Positions 45,006 through 54,015 are shown, counted from the first letter of the stretch. The stretch is 64,000 nt of DNA from Buttiauxella agrestis ATCC 33320 (GCA_024169445.1 JALKFA010000001.1:1488001-1552000); one strand, 5' to 3'. Translations and numbers: made by a program. The notes: a model not told the origin generated them from the sequence alone.

Positions 45006-45027
45006 AACGGCACCCGAGGGTGCCGTT
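45006..45027. terminator. Bidirectional terminator between ytfK and ytfL
   Basis: AACGGCACCC (45006-45015) and GGGTGCCGTT (45018-45027) form a strong stem. On the minus strand it is followed by TTTTTGG, so it mainly ends ytfL; on the plus strand a weaker GTTTC follows. Confidence 0.8.
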
Positions 45028-45048
45028 AGTGTTTCTGGATTTTGAGAA

Positions 45049-46386
45049 TTAAGCTGCGTTCTGTTCTTCACCATCCGCCGGTTTTGGCGTCAACGGCGTT
45101 GGTTTATTATCGATACGTGTCACCAGCAACTGGTCGATGCGGTAGTTATCAATATCCACTACCTCGAATTTGTAGCCAGAAAACTTCACTGAATCAGTAC
45201 GCTTCGGGATTTTACGCAGCATAAACATCATGAAGCCGCCAATGGTTTCATAGTTGCCAGACTGCGGGAACTCATCGATATCCAGCACGCGCATCACGTC
45301 ATCAATCGGTGTGCCGCCTTCAACCAGCCAGGAGTTTTCATCACGAGCAACAATTTGCTCCTCCATGCCCTGGCCGACCAGGTCGCCCATCAGTGTGGTC
45401 ATCACGTCGTTCAGCGTAATGATACCCACCACCAGCGCGTACTCGTTCATGATAACTGCAAAGTCTTCACCCGCAGCTTTGAAGCTTTCCAGTGCTTCGG
45501 ACAGCGTCAATGTATCGGGAACAATCAGCGTATTACGCAGATGCACGCCACTGTTGAGCGCAAGGCTTTGGTTGCCCAATACGCGGTTCAGCAACTCTTT
45601 TGAATCAACATAGCCGACGATATGGTCGATATCGCCATTACACACCAGGAACTTGGAGTGAGGATGCTCGGCGATTTTATTCTTCAGACTCTGCTCGTCG
45701 GTATGCAAATCAAACCAGATGATATTTTCGCGCGACGTCATGGATGACGGCACGGTACGCGATTCCAGCTCGAACACGTTCTCAATCAACTCATGCTCTT
45801 GCTTACGCAACACTCCCGCCAATGCACCCGCTTCAAAAACGGCATACACATCATCGGAGGTGATGTCGTCATTGCGCACCATCGGCAGTTTGAAAATGCG
45901 GAAAATGACGTTGGCCAGGCCGTTGAAGAACCACACCAGCGGACGGAAGATAAACAGACAGAAGCGCATCGGGTTGATGATTCGCAAAGCAACAGATTCA
46001 GGCGAAATCATACCGATGCGTTTCGGAGTGAGGTCTGCAAACAAAATGAACAGGCTGGTGACCAGCGTGAAGGAAAGAATAAAGCTCAATTGGTCAGCCA
46101 TTTCTGGGGAGAAAAAACGCTCCAGAAGGACTTTAAAAGCCGGGGAAAACGCTGCGTCACCGACGATACCGCCGAGAATGGCTACCGCGTTCAGGCCAAT
46201 CTGCACCACGGTAAAGAACATGCCAGGGCTTTCCTGCATTTTCAGTACGCGTTGTGCGTTCAAGTTGCCCTCATCAGCCAGCAGCTTGAGTTTGATTTTG
46301 CGGGATGCAGCCAGTGAGATTTCCGAAATAGAGAAGAACGCACTGACGGAGATAAGAAGAAGTATTAATAAAATACTGTTTAACAT
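45049..46386 (-). CDS. ytfL: CNNM/CorC-type membrane protein YtfL (PaeA)
   Basis: 445 residues (E. coli 447). An N-terminal DUF21 domain with about four membrane spans (1-190) is followed by a CBS-domain pair (about 210-330) and a CorC/HlyC domain (A-L-V-V-G-I-I-T-L-N-D-V; E-N-S-W-L-V-E-G-G-T-P-I-D-D-V). E. coli PaeA is implicated in putrescine and cadaverine efflux. Beyond its start codon the E. coli-like order is interrupted by the accessory island. Confidence 0.94.
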   Translation of the reverse strand: MLNSILLILLLISVSAFFSISEISLAASRKIKLKLLADEGNLNAQRVLKMQESPGMFFTVVQIGLNAVAILGGIVGDAAFSPAFKVLLERFFSPEMADQLSFILSFTLVTSLFILFADLTPKRIGMISPESVALRIINPMRFCLFIFRPLVWFFNGLANVIFRIFKLPMVRNDDITSDDVYAVFEAGALAGVLRKQEHELIENVFELESRTVPSSMTSRENIIWFDLHTDEQSLKNKIAEHPHSKFLVCNGDIDHIVGYVDSKELLNRVLGNQSLALNSGVHLRNTLIVPDTLTLSEALESFKAAGEDFAVIMNEYALVVGIITLNDVMTTLMGDLVGQGMEEQIVARDENSWLVEGGTPIDDVMRVLDIDEFPQSGNYETIGGFMMFMLRKIPKRTDSVKFSGYKFEVVDIDNYRIDQLLVTRIDNKPTPLTPKPADGEEQNAA

Positions 46387-46533
46387 AGTTTATCCGGCTT
46401 TAGAGCCAGAGCCTCGGAAGGAAAGTTGAAAATCTAAGGGTTAGTACATTTTGACTGCCAGTCCGTGGAGGTTGGGCCAGCAATTTCAACGGGTAGTATA
46501 GCGTAAGGGTGTGTGAGGCTGCCAGAGGACAAA

Positions 46534-46833
46534 AACCGCTTTCGTAGGGCGGGTAAGCGCAGCGCCCCCGCCGGAACCGGTGCAAATGGTGGATGACGCT
46601 AGTCGCTTATCCACCCTACAACTACTGATACAAGTTACAAACCGCTTTCGTAGGGCGGGCAAGCGCAGCGCCCCCGCCGGAACCTGTGCAAATGGTGGAT
46701 GACGCTAGTCGCTTATCCACCCTACAACTACTGATACAGGTTACAAACCGTTTTCGTAGGGCGGGCAAGCGTAGCGCCCCCGCCGGAAAAGGTGTAAATG
46801 GTGGATGACGCTAGTCGCTTAGCCATCCTACAA
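46534..46833. repeat. Three tandem ~106-bp REP-like repeats
   Basis: Three units begin at about 46534, 46641 and 46747. Each contains GTAGGGCGGG-(AAGCGCAGCG)-CCCCCGCCGG, a GC-rich hairpin, and GGTGGATGACG...CGCTTATCCACCCTAC, a second hairpin resembling REP palindromes; TACAACTACTGATAC joins the units. The third unit is the most diverged. The arrangement is that of a BIME at the edge of the island, next to ytfL. The rest of the 466-base gap (46387-46533) has no gene that I can support. Confidence 0.88.
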
Positions 46834-46852
46834 CTGCCAACGCCAATTTCCA

Positions 46853-48751
46853 TCACCCGCTCAATTTTTCTTCAAACCTTAATATCCGCCCGGCATTGCC
46901 CAGCACCAGCAACGTACTCATATTATGCAGAATGGCGGCAATCACCGCGCCGGATGCGCCGAGCCAGCCGAAAGCGGCGGCGGCAACAATCACCACTGTC
47001 CAGCCCAGGCCAATCAGCACGTTCACTTGCAGCGTGCGGCGGCACAGGCGGCTTAAGCGCACGCAGGTTCCCAGGCGGCGTAAGTCACCGCCAATCAACA
47101 CGATATCGGCGGATGCCATAGCGATATCCGAGCCGCCAGCGCCCATCGCCACGCCGACTACGCCCGCTTTGAGTGCCAGTGAATCGTTGATGCCATCACC
47201 GACCACCATGGGCCGGAAGCCGTTGTCGATTTGCGTGCTGACCTGTTGCAGTTTATCGGCGGGCAGCGCTCCGGCGATCACGTCATTGATGCCGACCTTT
47301 TTGGCGATGCGTTCTGCCACAGCCTGGCGGTCGCCGGTCAGTAATAATTGCTGATTCAAGCCCAGTTCACGCAGTTCTGCCATCGCGCTGGCCGCTTCGT
47401 CACGTAGGCTGTCTGCCAGTAAAATCCAGCCACGGAAGCGGCCTGCCAGCACCAGCCCGACAATCGGCCCATCGTGTGGTGGTTCTTCGGGTAAATCAGC
47501 CAGCTGCGTTTTTAAAAGCTCATGCCTGCCGAGAAACGCTTCGCCCGAACTTGTCGTCGCTGATACGCCTAATCCTTGATGTTCATAAACATTTTCAAGC
47601 TGCGGCCATGCGCTTTGCGGGGCGATATTCACCAGCGCGCGGCTGACCGGATGGTTGCTGGTTGCGCCAAGACTTGCCGCCAGAGCAGAGATCATTTCCG
47701 GTGATTCTCCTGCTTGCGGGCGTAACTCATGAAGTTGCAGTTTGCCGTGCGTCAGCGTGCCGGTTTTATCGATGATCACCGCGTTCAGTTCGGCTAGTTC
47801 TTCGAGGAAGGCCGCACCACGGATTAAAATACCGTGGCGTGCTGCGACGGTAAGCCCAGCAATGGAGGTCGCGGGCGCGGAAAGCACCAGCGCACACGGG
47901 CAAGCGGCAACTAACACCGCTAACATCGCCTGAGCGTTTTGCGTCAAAAACCAGGTGCTGGCAGCGATTAACAACACCAGCAGCAGATAACGCGCCGCGT
48001 GGCGTTCAAGCAAACGGGTAATTGGCGGGCTGGCTTGCTCGGCACTTTGCATCAGGGCAATCACGCGCCCAAGCGTTGAGGTTTCTCCGGTGCGCGTGAC
48101 TTCGATACGCAACCGCCCGTCGAGATTTATCGCACCGCCATACACCTCCATGCCCGGTGTCACTTCCAGCGGCACCGATTCACCGGTAATCGGCGCGGTA
48201 TCGAGGCTCGCCTGGCCTTCCAGCACGCGTCCGTCGGCAGGCAAGCGGTCGCCCGCGCGCACTTCTACAATATCGCCCGCCACCAGTTGATGGTTATCGA
48301 CGTCATGCAAATGCCCCTCGGCATCAAAACGTCGCGCCCGGCTGCGCGTCAGTTTACTCAGTGATTCAATCGCTTCCTGCGAGCCAATTACGCTGCGCTC
48401 CTCAAGAATATGGCCGACGATCATAATCAGCGGTAACAGTGCGGCGGTGAGTAAATCTCCGGTTGCCCACGAACCGATCAGCGCGAGTGCTACCAGCTGA
48501 TCGGTGATGCCGTGCAAGCTCGGGTAACGCAGGCTGTAAAAGGCGTGGCGCAAGACGGGGATGGCGACCATTAACGAGGCGCAGCCTAATAAAATGTCGG
48601 CTACGGCGATTTGCTCCGGTGCCATCCAGCGCCACAGCAAACCCAAAATGAGCGTGCCGCTGGCGACCAGCGCGAGGATTAACTGGCGGGTGATTTGTCG
48701 TTGTTCTTGATGCGACAGCGCGCTGCCGGGGTTCACTGAATGAGTTGTCAT
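46853..48751 (-). CDS. P1B-type heavy-metal ATPase without N-terminal metal-binding domain
   Basis: 632 residues. Motifs in order: T-G-E-S (189-192, actuator), C-P-C (284-286, ion path), D-K-T-G-T (328-332, phosphorylation), S-N-H-P (365-368), T-G-D (472-474), G-D-G-I-N-D (518-523). About eight membrane spans. There is no HMA (C-x-x-C) domain at the N-terminus. In the last span the position of the Zn/Cd-selective Asp of ZntA reads H-N-M-S-T (609-613), similar to the H-E-G-G-T of Co-type pumps, yet the ion-path motif is C-P-C, so the metal cannot be assigned. Last gene of the SPFH operon; its ATG overlaps the stop of the previous gene (ATGA). Confidence 0.88.
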   Translation of the reverse strand: MTTHSVNPGSALSHQEQRQITRQLILALVASGTLILGLLWRWMAPEQIAVADILLGCASLMVAIPVLRHAFYSLRYPSLHGITDQLVALALIGSWATGDLLTAALLPLIMIVGHILEERSVIGSQEAIESLSKLTRSRARRFDAEGHLHDVDNHQLVAGDIVEVRAGDRLPADGRVLEGQASLDTAPITGESVPLEVTPGMEVYGGAINLDGRLRIEVTRTGETSTLGRVIALMQSAEQASPPITRLLERHAARYLLLVLLIAASTWFLTQNAQAMLAVLVAACPCALVLSAPATSIAGLTVAARHGILIRGAAFLEELAELNAVIIDKTGTLTHGKLQLHELRPQAGESPEMISALAASLGATSNHPVSRALVNIAPQSAWPQLENVYEHQGLGVSATTSSGEAFLGRHELLKTQLADLPEEPPHDGPIVGLVLAGRFRGWILLADSLRDEAASAMAELRELGLNQQLLLTGDRQAVAERIAKKVGINDVIAGALPADKLQQVSTQIDNGFRPMVVGDGINDSLALKAGVVGVAMGAGGSDIAMASADIVLIGGDLRRLGTCVRLSRLCRRTLQVNVLIGLGWTVVIVAAAAFGWLGASGAVIAAILHNMSTLLVLGNAGRILRFEEKLSG

Positions 48752-49788
48752 GGTTTAGACGGTTCCTTTTTCCCGGCCGCTTGCAGGATCAAATTGGCAT
48801 CATCCTGGGGGGATACGGTGACCACCGATTCGGCCTGCGCCAGAATCGCCGCAATGCGTTCGCGGTACACTCGCGCTAACAAATCCGGATCGTTATGGCT
48901 ACCGGCCAGGCGGTTGACCAACGCGGTGTCAGACTGCGCTTTCGCCACTTTTTCTTGTGCCTGTGCTTGTGCGGTTTGGCGTAGCTGGTCGGCAAGCTGT
49001 GTCGATTTCTGGCGTATTAACGAAGCGTCGGTATTTGCGTTGGCAATCGCTTGTGACGCTTGCTGGCTGGCGGTTAATACCGCGTTGAAGGCGGTGACGG
49101 TGGTTTCCGGCAAAGTTGATTGCACGGTTACGCGCTCAAGCGTAATACCAAGTGGGCTGCCCGCCAGCGCCAGGCGTTGCAGATTCTGTTCGATATTGTG
49201 CTGCACATCGGCACGCAGGCGTTCGCGCTGTTGGGCGACATTCGAATCGCCGCTGACCATTTCTGGCCGCGCCACCAGAATTGTATCCAAATCCCGCGAG
49301 GCACAAACGGCAATGGCTGCGCGCTGTACCAGGCGGTCGAGTGCTGGCATCACATGCTCGCCCTGCAAGACATAAGCCATTGGTGTGACCACACGATAAA
49401 ACACGCTGATATCCAGTTGCACCACGCCCGCATCGCCGGTTAACAAGTAACCGGAACCCGCCAGCGCATCGCTGCTGTCATCGCCGCGCTGCGCATCGGC
49501 TGAGCGTAACAGTGCGGTCACGTGATGTTCGATAACGCGGTCGGGCGCAGGAACCATCACCACATCGTCAATCGGCTTCGGCCAGGTTAACAACAAACCC
49601 GCTTCATCCACGCGCTGCTGTGCGCCAAAGTGCAGCACCACCGCGCGGCTGTCGGCGGGGATTTGGCGGATGTTCGAGAACAACCACGACGCCGCAGCCA
49701 GCAACGTCAGCGCATACAGCGCATAAAAGGCAAGGCGTATGGATTGCGTCCACGGGCCAGCGGGTTTATTAACCTGATGCTCACTCAT
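48748..49788 (-). CDS. SPFH/HflK-like membrane protein
   Basis: 346 residues: one membrane span (about 17-40), an SPFH domain beginning I-P-A-D-S-R-A-V-V-L-H-F-G, then a long Ala/Gln-rich helix (about 235-300: A-S-Q-Q-A-S-Q-A-I-A-N-A, A-Q-A-Q-A-Q-E-K-V-A-K) of the kind that builds HflK/HflC cages. Only distantly similar to the hflK at 13098. I chose ATG 49788 (M-S-E-H-Q-V-N-K). Its start overlaps the preceding HflC-like gene by 8 bases, its stop the ATPase by 4. Function unknown. Confidence 0.85.
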   Translation of the reverse strand: MSEHQVNKPAGPWTQSIRLAFYALYALTLLAAASWLFSNIRQIPADSRAVVLHFGAQQRVDEAGLLLTWPKPIDDVVMVPAPDRVIEHHVTALLRSADAQRGDDSSDALAGSGYLLTGDAGVVQLDISVFYRVVTPMAYVLQGEHVMPALDRLVQRAAIAVCASRDLDTILVARPEMVSGDSNVAQQRERLRADVQHNIEQNLQRLALAGSPLGITLERVTVQSTLPETTVTAFNAVLTASQQASQAIANANTDASLIRQKSTQLADQLRQTAQAQAQEKVAKAQSDTALVNRLAGSHNDPDLLARVYRERIAAILAQAESVVTVSPQDDANLILQAAGKKEPSKP

Positions 49789-50758
49789 GGGTTTTATCCA
49801 GTTTCGGCCCTTCAACTAACAGGTGGAACGGCGCGGCATCGGTGCGTAACACCAGGCGAGTGCTGGAATTCACCACGCCACTGAGCGCATCAAGCTGGCG
49901 CAACAGGCTGTAAAGCTGAGGCGAGCTGGCATACGCCTTGCCATAAATTTCAGCGGCTTGCACCTGAGACTGCGCTTCAATATCTGCCGCCTGAACCTGC
50001 GCCTGAGCTTCAACAATGCGAGCATCCCGTTCTGCTGCCGAGCGGATTTCTGCGGCAGCGCGTTTGCCTTCGGCGGTGCGCTCGGTGGCAATGGTTTCGC
50101 GTTCGGCACGCATCCGGTCGACTGTCGCGTTAAGCGTGACCGCCGGTAATGTCAGGCGTTCAGTGCCAACTTGCACTAAACGGATGCCGTAACTTTCGAG
50201 CAGCGGCTGGCTGATTTGCGCCTGCAAATGGCTTTCAAACTGGTTCAGTTGCACTTGCTGGCTATCGGTATTGACCAGTTGCGCGAGGCTAAAACCGCTG
50301 GCGGTGGTTTCCAGCGCTGAACCTAAATAAGCGCGGATTTGCCGTGCCGCTTCATCGGGCTGGTTTTGCACCGCGCGCATAAAGCGCTGCACATGTTGCG
50401 GCGTGTTATCAACCTGCCAGACCGCATAAGACTGCACGATGATCCGCAACCCGTCACGCGTACCAACATCCTGTAACCCGCTCGATGTGGTACGCAGCCG
50501 TAAATCCACAGCGGTCGCCATCTCAAACGGTGCGGGTAAGCGCCACGCCAGCCCAGGGTTGAGCAGCACGCGCACCGGGTTACCGAAGCGAGTAATGATC
50601 AGCGATTCGCCAGAGCGCACCTGCACCAGGCTTGCCGCCGCGACCAGCAAAGCAACCAGCAATCCCGCACCCGCAATACGCTTCCAGGCTTTGGTTTTGG
50701 GTGCATCGGGGTGATGGCTGTGATGGCAACCGCAACCATGATGATGTGAATGGCTCAA
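49781..50758 (-). CDS. SPFH/HflC-like membrane protein with His/Cys-rich N-terminus
   Basis: 325 residues. The first 16 read M-S-H-S-H-H-H-G-C-G-C-H-H-S-H-H: eight His and two Cys, a likely metal-binding tag in the cytoplasm ahead of a single membrane span (about 27-46). The SPFH domain (V-R-S-G-E-S-L-I-I-T-R-F-G) and the R-M-R-A-E-R-E helix signature are HflC-like. The start is TTG at 50758-50756, in TTGA overlap with the stop of the upstream gene and with AGGAG 8 bases ahead; the open frame further upstream lies inside the neighbouring gene. Confidence 0.85.
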   Translation of the reverse strand: MSHSHHHGCGCHHSHHPDAPKTKAWKRIAGAGLLVALLVAAASLVQVRSGESLIITRFGNPVRVLLNPGLAWRLPAPFEMATAVDLRLRTTSSGLQDVGTRDGLRIIVQSYAVWQVDNTPQHVQRFMRAVQNQPDEAARQIRAYLGSALETTASGFSLAQLVNTDSQQVQLNQFESHLQAQISQPLLESYGIRLVQVGTERLTLPAVTLNATVDRMRAERETIATERTAEGKRAAAEIRSAAERDARIVEAQAQVQAADIEAQSQVQAAEIYGKAYASSPQLYSLLRQLDALSGVVNSSTRLVLRTDAAPFHLLVEGPKLDKTHE

Positions 50759-52722
50759 CGGGAAGACTCCTGTGTCGGTTTGGATGGCGCATCGCGCCGT
50801 GCTGCATCGTTCAATGAAGGAAACTCGCGCAGGTCGATAGTCGGTGGCGAGCCCGCGCCAATACGCTGGTCGATAATTAACAGCGGGCTGTGGCCGAGCG
50901 TCTGGTGCAGCTGGCTGTACCATAATTCATCAATAAACACCTGACCCGACTGCGCCACCGCCTGTTTTTGGGCGGCGAAACGCACCGCTGTGGCTTGTGC
51001 TTTGCTGGTCACATCGCTGGCATTCATCTGTGCCTGATTTTGGCGGGTGGTCGCGGTGGTTTGTGCGCTGGCCGCCAGTTCCGCCGCGTGCCCGCGTTCA
51101 CGGGAAATCAGCGCCTGGGCAGAAATTTGTGCCGCCTGTACGCCATGAAAAGCATCCGCTGCACCAGCGGGTGGATGGATGGCTTCGACCACGGTCGATA
51201 ACAGTTCGACGCCGGACTGCAGGCTATCGAGTTTTTGCTGCACCGCGCGGTTAATCTGGCTGGCTAAGGCGATGCGTTGCTCAGCCAATAACTGCTCAAG
51301 CGTCTGAGAGGAAAACTGATGCACCAGCACCTGGTTGGCAGCGCTGCGAATCAGTTCTGGCAGATTGGCACTGTTGTAAGTGGCTGCCAGCGCCGCGTTG
51401 TCGGTCAGGCCGATGCGCCACATAAAACGCACATCGCTATTAATGATTTGCAGGCTCTGCTGGCTACCACTTTGGCTGGCAATAATCTGTGCTTTATCAA
51501 AACTATGCACCGCGTCCCACAGGCGATCGGCACTTTGCGGTGCTTCACCTTCGGCGCTGGTCAATGGTTCCGCGGTGGTGCCGGGTTCTTCACCTGTGGC
51601 TAACTCGTGCACCTGGCCATTTTCCGTCAGCACCACTTGCCCGAATGGCCACGGCAGCCCGTAATGCAGGCCGGATGACAACACTTTTACCGGCTTACCA
51701 AAGCGTTCGTAAATTCCACGCTGCGTGGCAGAAATTTGCTGCAAGCCGGTCAGCAACCAGCCGCAAATCAGCATCACCGTCAGCACCGGTAAAAAAGCCC
51801 GCCGCAACACGGTAAACGCCCACAGCTGGCGCAAATCTATCCCAAAGTGTTGATGCAGCTCGCGCTGTAAAAAAAGCAGCGGGCGAGGCGGCCAAACGAG
51901 CTGCGCGGCCAGTTGGCTTTTGGCGAGGAAATCCGGTTCGCTATCTGCTTCTTTTGGCGGAGTAAACAGGGAAAACAGGCCGCGCAGCAGGAACTCAAGC
52001 GCGACCAGAATCACCAGCATGGCAGGGAGATCGACCAGTAACGGGAGGTTAGCCGCCGGGAAAATTAGCGCGATCAGGGTGAGACATTGCACCGCCAGAG
52101 CCAGGCGTAATAGCGGCGCAATAAATTTTGCTTCCGGCCAGGCTTCATCGACGGTGGCCGCCAGATGGCGTTCAGCCACCAGCGTGGTAAACATCGCCGT
52201 GGTAATTATCCCAACCGCCACCCAGCGCAAGTTGCCTTCATCCAGCGCCAGGTATTGCGTGGCAAAACCCACTTGCGCGACAAACAACACAAACAGCGCC
52301 ATCGAAGCGAGCCAAATGCCATCACTCTTAAGCAACGCATTGATACGGCTGAAATTGACAGGAATCAGCGCCCCAAGCCGCTGGTAAATGGTCGGCGGGG
52401 GAGCGGGTTCGGTTTGTGCTTCAGGTTCTGGCACGGGGGCGAACTTCCCGGCGCGCCACTGGCAAATCCGCTGCGCATTAAATAAAGAGATCGCCAGCAA
52501 AATCAGGGCTGCGGCATTGCTGCTTAATAGCACCGGCCAGCGGGAAGATGACTCGAACATACTGACAACCAGCGCCACTAAAATCATCAGGAAGATCGCG
52601 GCGCTTAATCCGCCGACCAATCTGCCGGTCAGCCTGGCTTGCGCGGGGGCGAGAGAGTCACGCGCCTGGGAGCTAAACGGCGAGCGTTTGGTGGGTTCAG
52701 TCATTTGGGAGGGCTGTGTCAT
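50755..52722 (-). CDS. Polytopic membrane protein with C-terminal SPFH (HflK-like) domain
   Basis: 655 residues. The N-terminal half has about seven hydrophobic spans (near 35-55, 63-82, 137-160, 167-184, 203-222, 228-250, 305-327), then an SPFH domain starting I-S-A-T-Q-R-G-I-Y-E-R-F-G (330-342) and an Ala/Gln-rich helical region (525-595). Canonical HflK has one span, so this is a distinct architecture. First gene of the four-gene operon; a second ATG at 52704 would shorten it by six residues. No such gene exists at this place in E. coli. Function unknown. Confidence 0.82.
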   Translation of the reverse strand: MTQPSQMTEPTKRSPFSSQARDSLAPAQARLTGRLVGGLSAAIFLMILVALVVSMFESSSRWPVLLSSNAAALILLAISLFNAQRICQWRAGKFAPVPEPEAQTEPAPPPTIYQRLGALIPVNFSRINALLKSDGIWLASMALFVLFVAQVGFATQYLALDEGNLRWVAVGIITTAMFTTLVAERHLAATVDEAWPEAKFIAPLLRLALAVQCLTLIALIFPAANLPLLVDLPAMLVILVALEFLLRGLFSLFTPPKEADSEPDFLAKSQLAAQLVWPPRPLLFLQRELHQHFGIDLRQLWAFTVLRRAFLPVLTVMLICGWLLTGLQQISATQRGIYERFGKPVKVLSSGLHYGLPWPFGQVVLTENGQVHELATGEEPGTTAEPLTSAEGEAPQSADRLWDAVHSFDKAQIIASQSGSQQSLQIINSDVRFMWRIGLTDNAALAATYNSANLPELIRSAANQVLVHQFSSQTLEQLLAEQRIALASQINRAVQQKLDSLQSGVELLSTVVEAIHPPAGAADAFHGVQAAQISAQALISRERGHAAELAASAQTTATTRQNQAQMNASDVTSKAQATAVRFAAQKQAVAQSGQVFIDELWYSQLHQTLGHSPLLIIDQRIGAGSPPTIDLREFPSLNDAARRDAPSKPTQESSR

Positions 52723-52776
52723 TGAGGTTTATTGTTACCATATAACATATCACGGCCAGCAATTATTCGTAAACGG

Positions 52777-52848
52777 AACGCGGGTAACGGTTTGTACAGT
52801 CTGATGTGAAGGGGGAATGAGCGGGCAACCAGAACGGATACCCGCGTT
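52777..52848. promoter_or_regulatory. Long-loop inverted repeat upstream of the SPFH operon
   Basis: AACGCGGGTA (52777-52786) and TACCCGCGTT (52839-52848) are exact inverted copies 52 bases apart, between the Gfo/Idh stop codon and the SPFH operon start. They may be two half-sites for a regulator or the base of a large mRNA stem. Inference. Confidence 0.4.
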
Positions 52849-52859
52849 TGGTGACTGTG

Positions 52860-54014
52860 TTACCAGGTACCGCTGGCGTCGAGGGTTTTGCTTTCGGTCT
52901 GTTTTTCAACAGACTGCGTAATCCGCTCGTCAAGCAGTGTCTTGTACAGCTCTTCGTCGAGTGGCAATGTTACCCAACCGTCGGTCCAGCTTGAAAGGTG
53001 CATGGCGTTGGAAATCGTCAGCCCGCGAATCCCTTCTTCACCCGGTGCGATGAGCGGCTCGCCACGCAGCACGGCGGCGCAGAAGTTACGGGTAATCACA
53101 TGATGTTCACTGCATTCAGACGCGGTAGAGATCAGCACTTCCCAGCACTCCGGTTCGCCAAATCCGCCGGTCCAGCGGGCGTTGAACTCGGTTTCGGATT
53201 CCCGCAAACGCCAGTAGCGAAGCTTGCCTTCCTCAACCACCACTTTGCCTTTATCACCGATAATCTCCAGGCGGTTGGTGCCGGGGGTTTCTGCCACGGT
53301 GGTAATAAACACGCCGGTCGCGCCGTTGGCGTATTCCGCGTAAGCGGTCACTTCATCTTCCACTTCAATCTTGCGATGTTTACCAAACTGGCAAAAAGCG
53401 CGCAGGCGAACCGGCATCCCCACCAGCCACTGCCACAAATCCAGTTGATGCGGGTCCTGGTTTAGCAGCACACCGCCGCCTTCGCCTTTCCAGGTGGCGC
53501 GCCAGCTTCCGGAATCGTAATAGCTTTGCGAGCGATACCAGTTAGTAATGATCCAGTTTGAGCGGCGGATTTCACCCAGCTCGCCGCTGTCGATAAGGTC
53601 TTTTACTTTCTGGTACAGCGGGTTAGGGCGCTGGTTGTACATCAGGCCGAAAAGTACATCGCACTGCTGCGCGCATTCATTCATTTCACGCACTTGCGCG
53701 GTGTAGACGCCTGCGGGCTTTTCGCACAAAGTATGAATGCCGTTGCGCATCGCCAACATGGCCAGCGCCGGGTGGTCGTAGTGGGGCGTGACGATTAATA
53801 CCGCGTCGATAAGCCCACTTTGCAGCATTTCTTCTGCGTCACTAAATAGCGGGATATTTTCCCCAACCAGTAGGCGAATCGCCTCATGCTTTTGCGGATT
53901 GTTATCGCAAACGGCGCTAAGAACCGCTTCTTTCACCGTACCTGCCAGCAAATAACGGGCGTGTACGGTGCCCATATTGCCAACTCCAATAATGCCAAAG
54001 CGTACTTTTTCCAT
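52860..54014 (-). CDS. Gfo/Idh/MocA-family oxidoreductase
   Basis: 384 residues: N-terminal Rossmann domain with G-V-G-N-M-G (10-15) and the family signature E-K-P-A-G (98-102), then the alpha/beta substrate domain containing the conserved D-P-H-Q-L-D-L-W-Q-W. Such enzymes oxidise or reduce sugars, inositols or sugar acids with NAD(P). ATG 54014 was chosen. It starts one base after the stop of the isomerase gene, so both serve one pathway. The substrate is not known. Confidence 0.9.
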   Translation of the reverse strand: MEKVRFGIIGVGNMGTVHARYLLAGTVKEAVLSAVCDNNPQKHEAIRLLVGENIPLFSDAEEMLQSGLIDAVLIVTPHYDHPALAMLAMRNGIHTLCEKPAGVYTAQVREMNECAQQCDVLFGLMYNQRPNPLYQKVKDLIDSGELGEIRRSNWIITNWYRSQSYYDSGSWRATWKGEGGGVLLNQDPHQLDLWQWLVGMPVRLRAFCQFGKHRKIEVEDEVTAYAEYANGATGVFITTVAETPGTNRLEIIGDKGKVVVEEGKLRYWRLRESETEFNARWTGGFGEPECWEVLISTASECSEHHVITRNFCAAVLRGEPLIAPGEEGIRGLTISNAMHLSSWTDGWVTLPLDEELYKTLLDERITQSVEKQTESKTLDASGTW

Positions 54015-54015
54015 G

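Noticed and set aside
45719-46429. Open frame of 236 codons antisense to ytfL
   Set aside because: Shadow of ytfL; composition (Arg/Ser/Lys rich) and lack of any motif argue against a gene.
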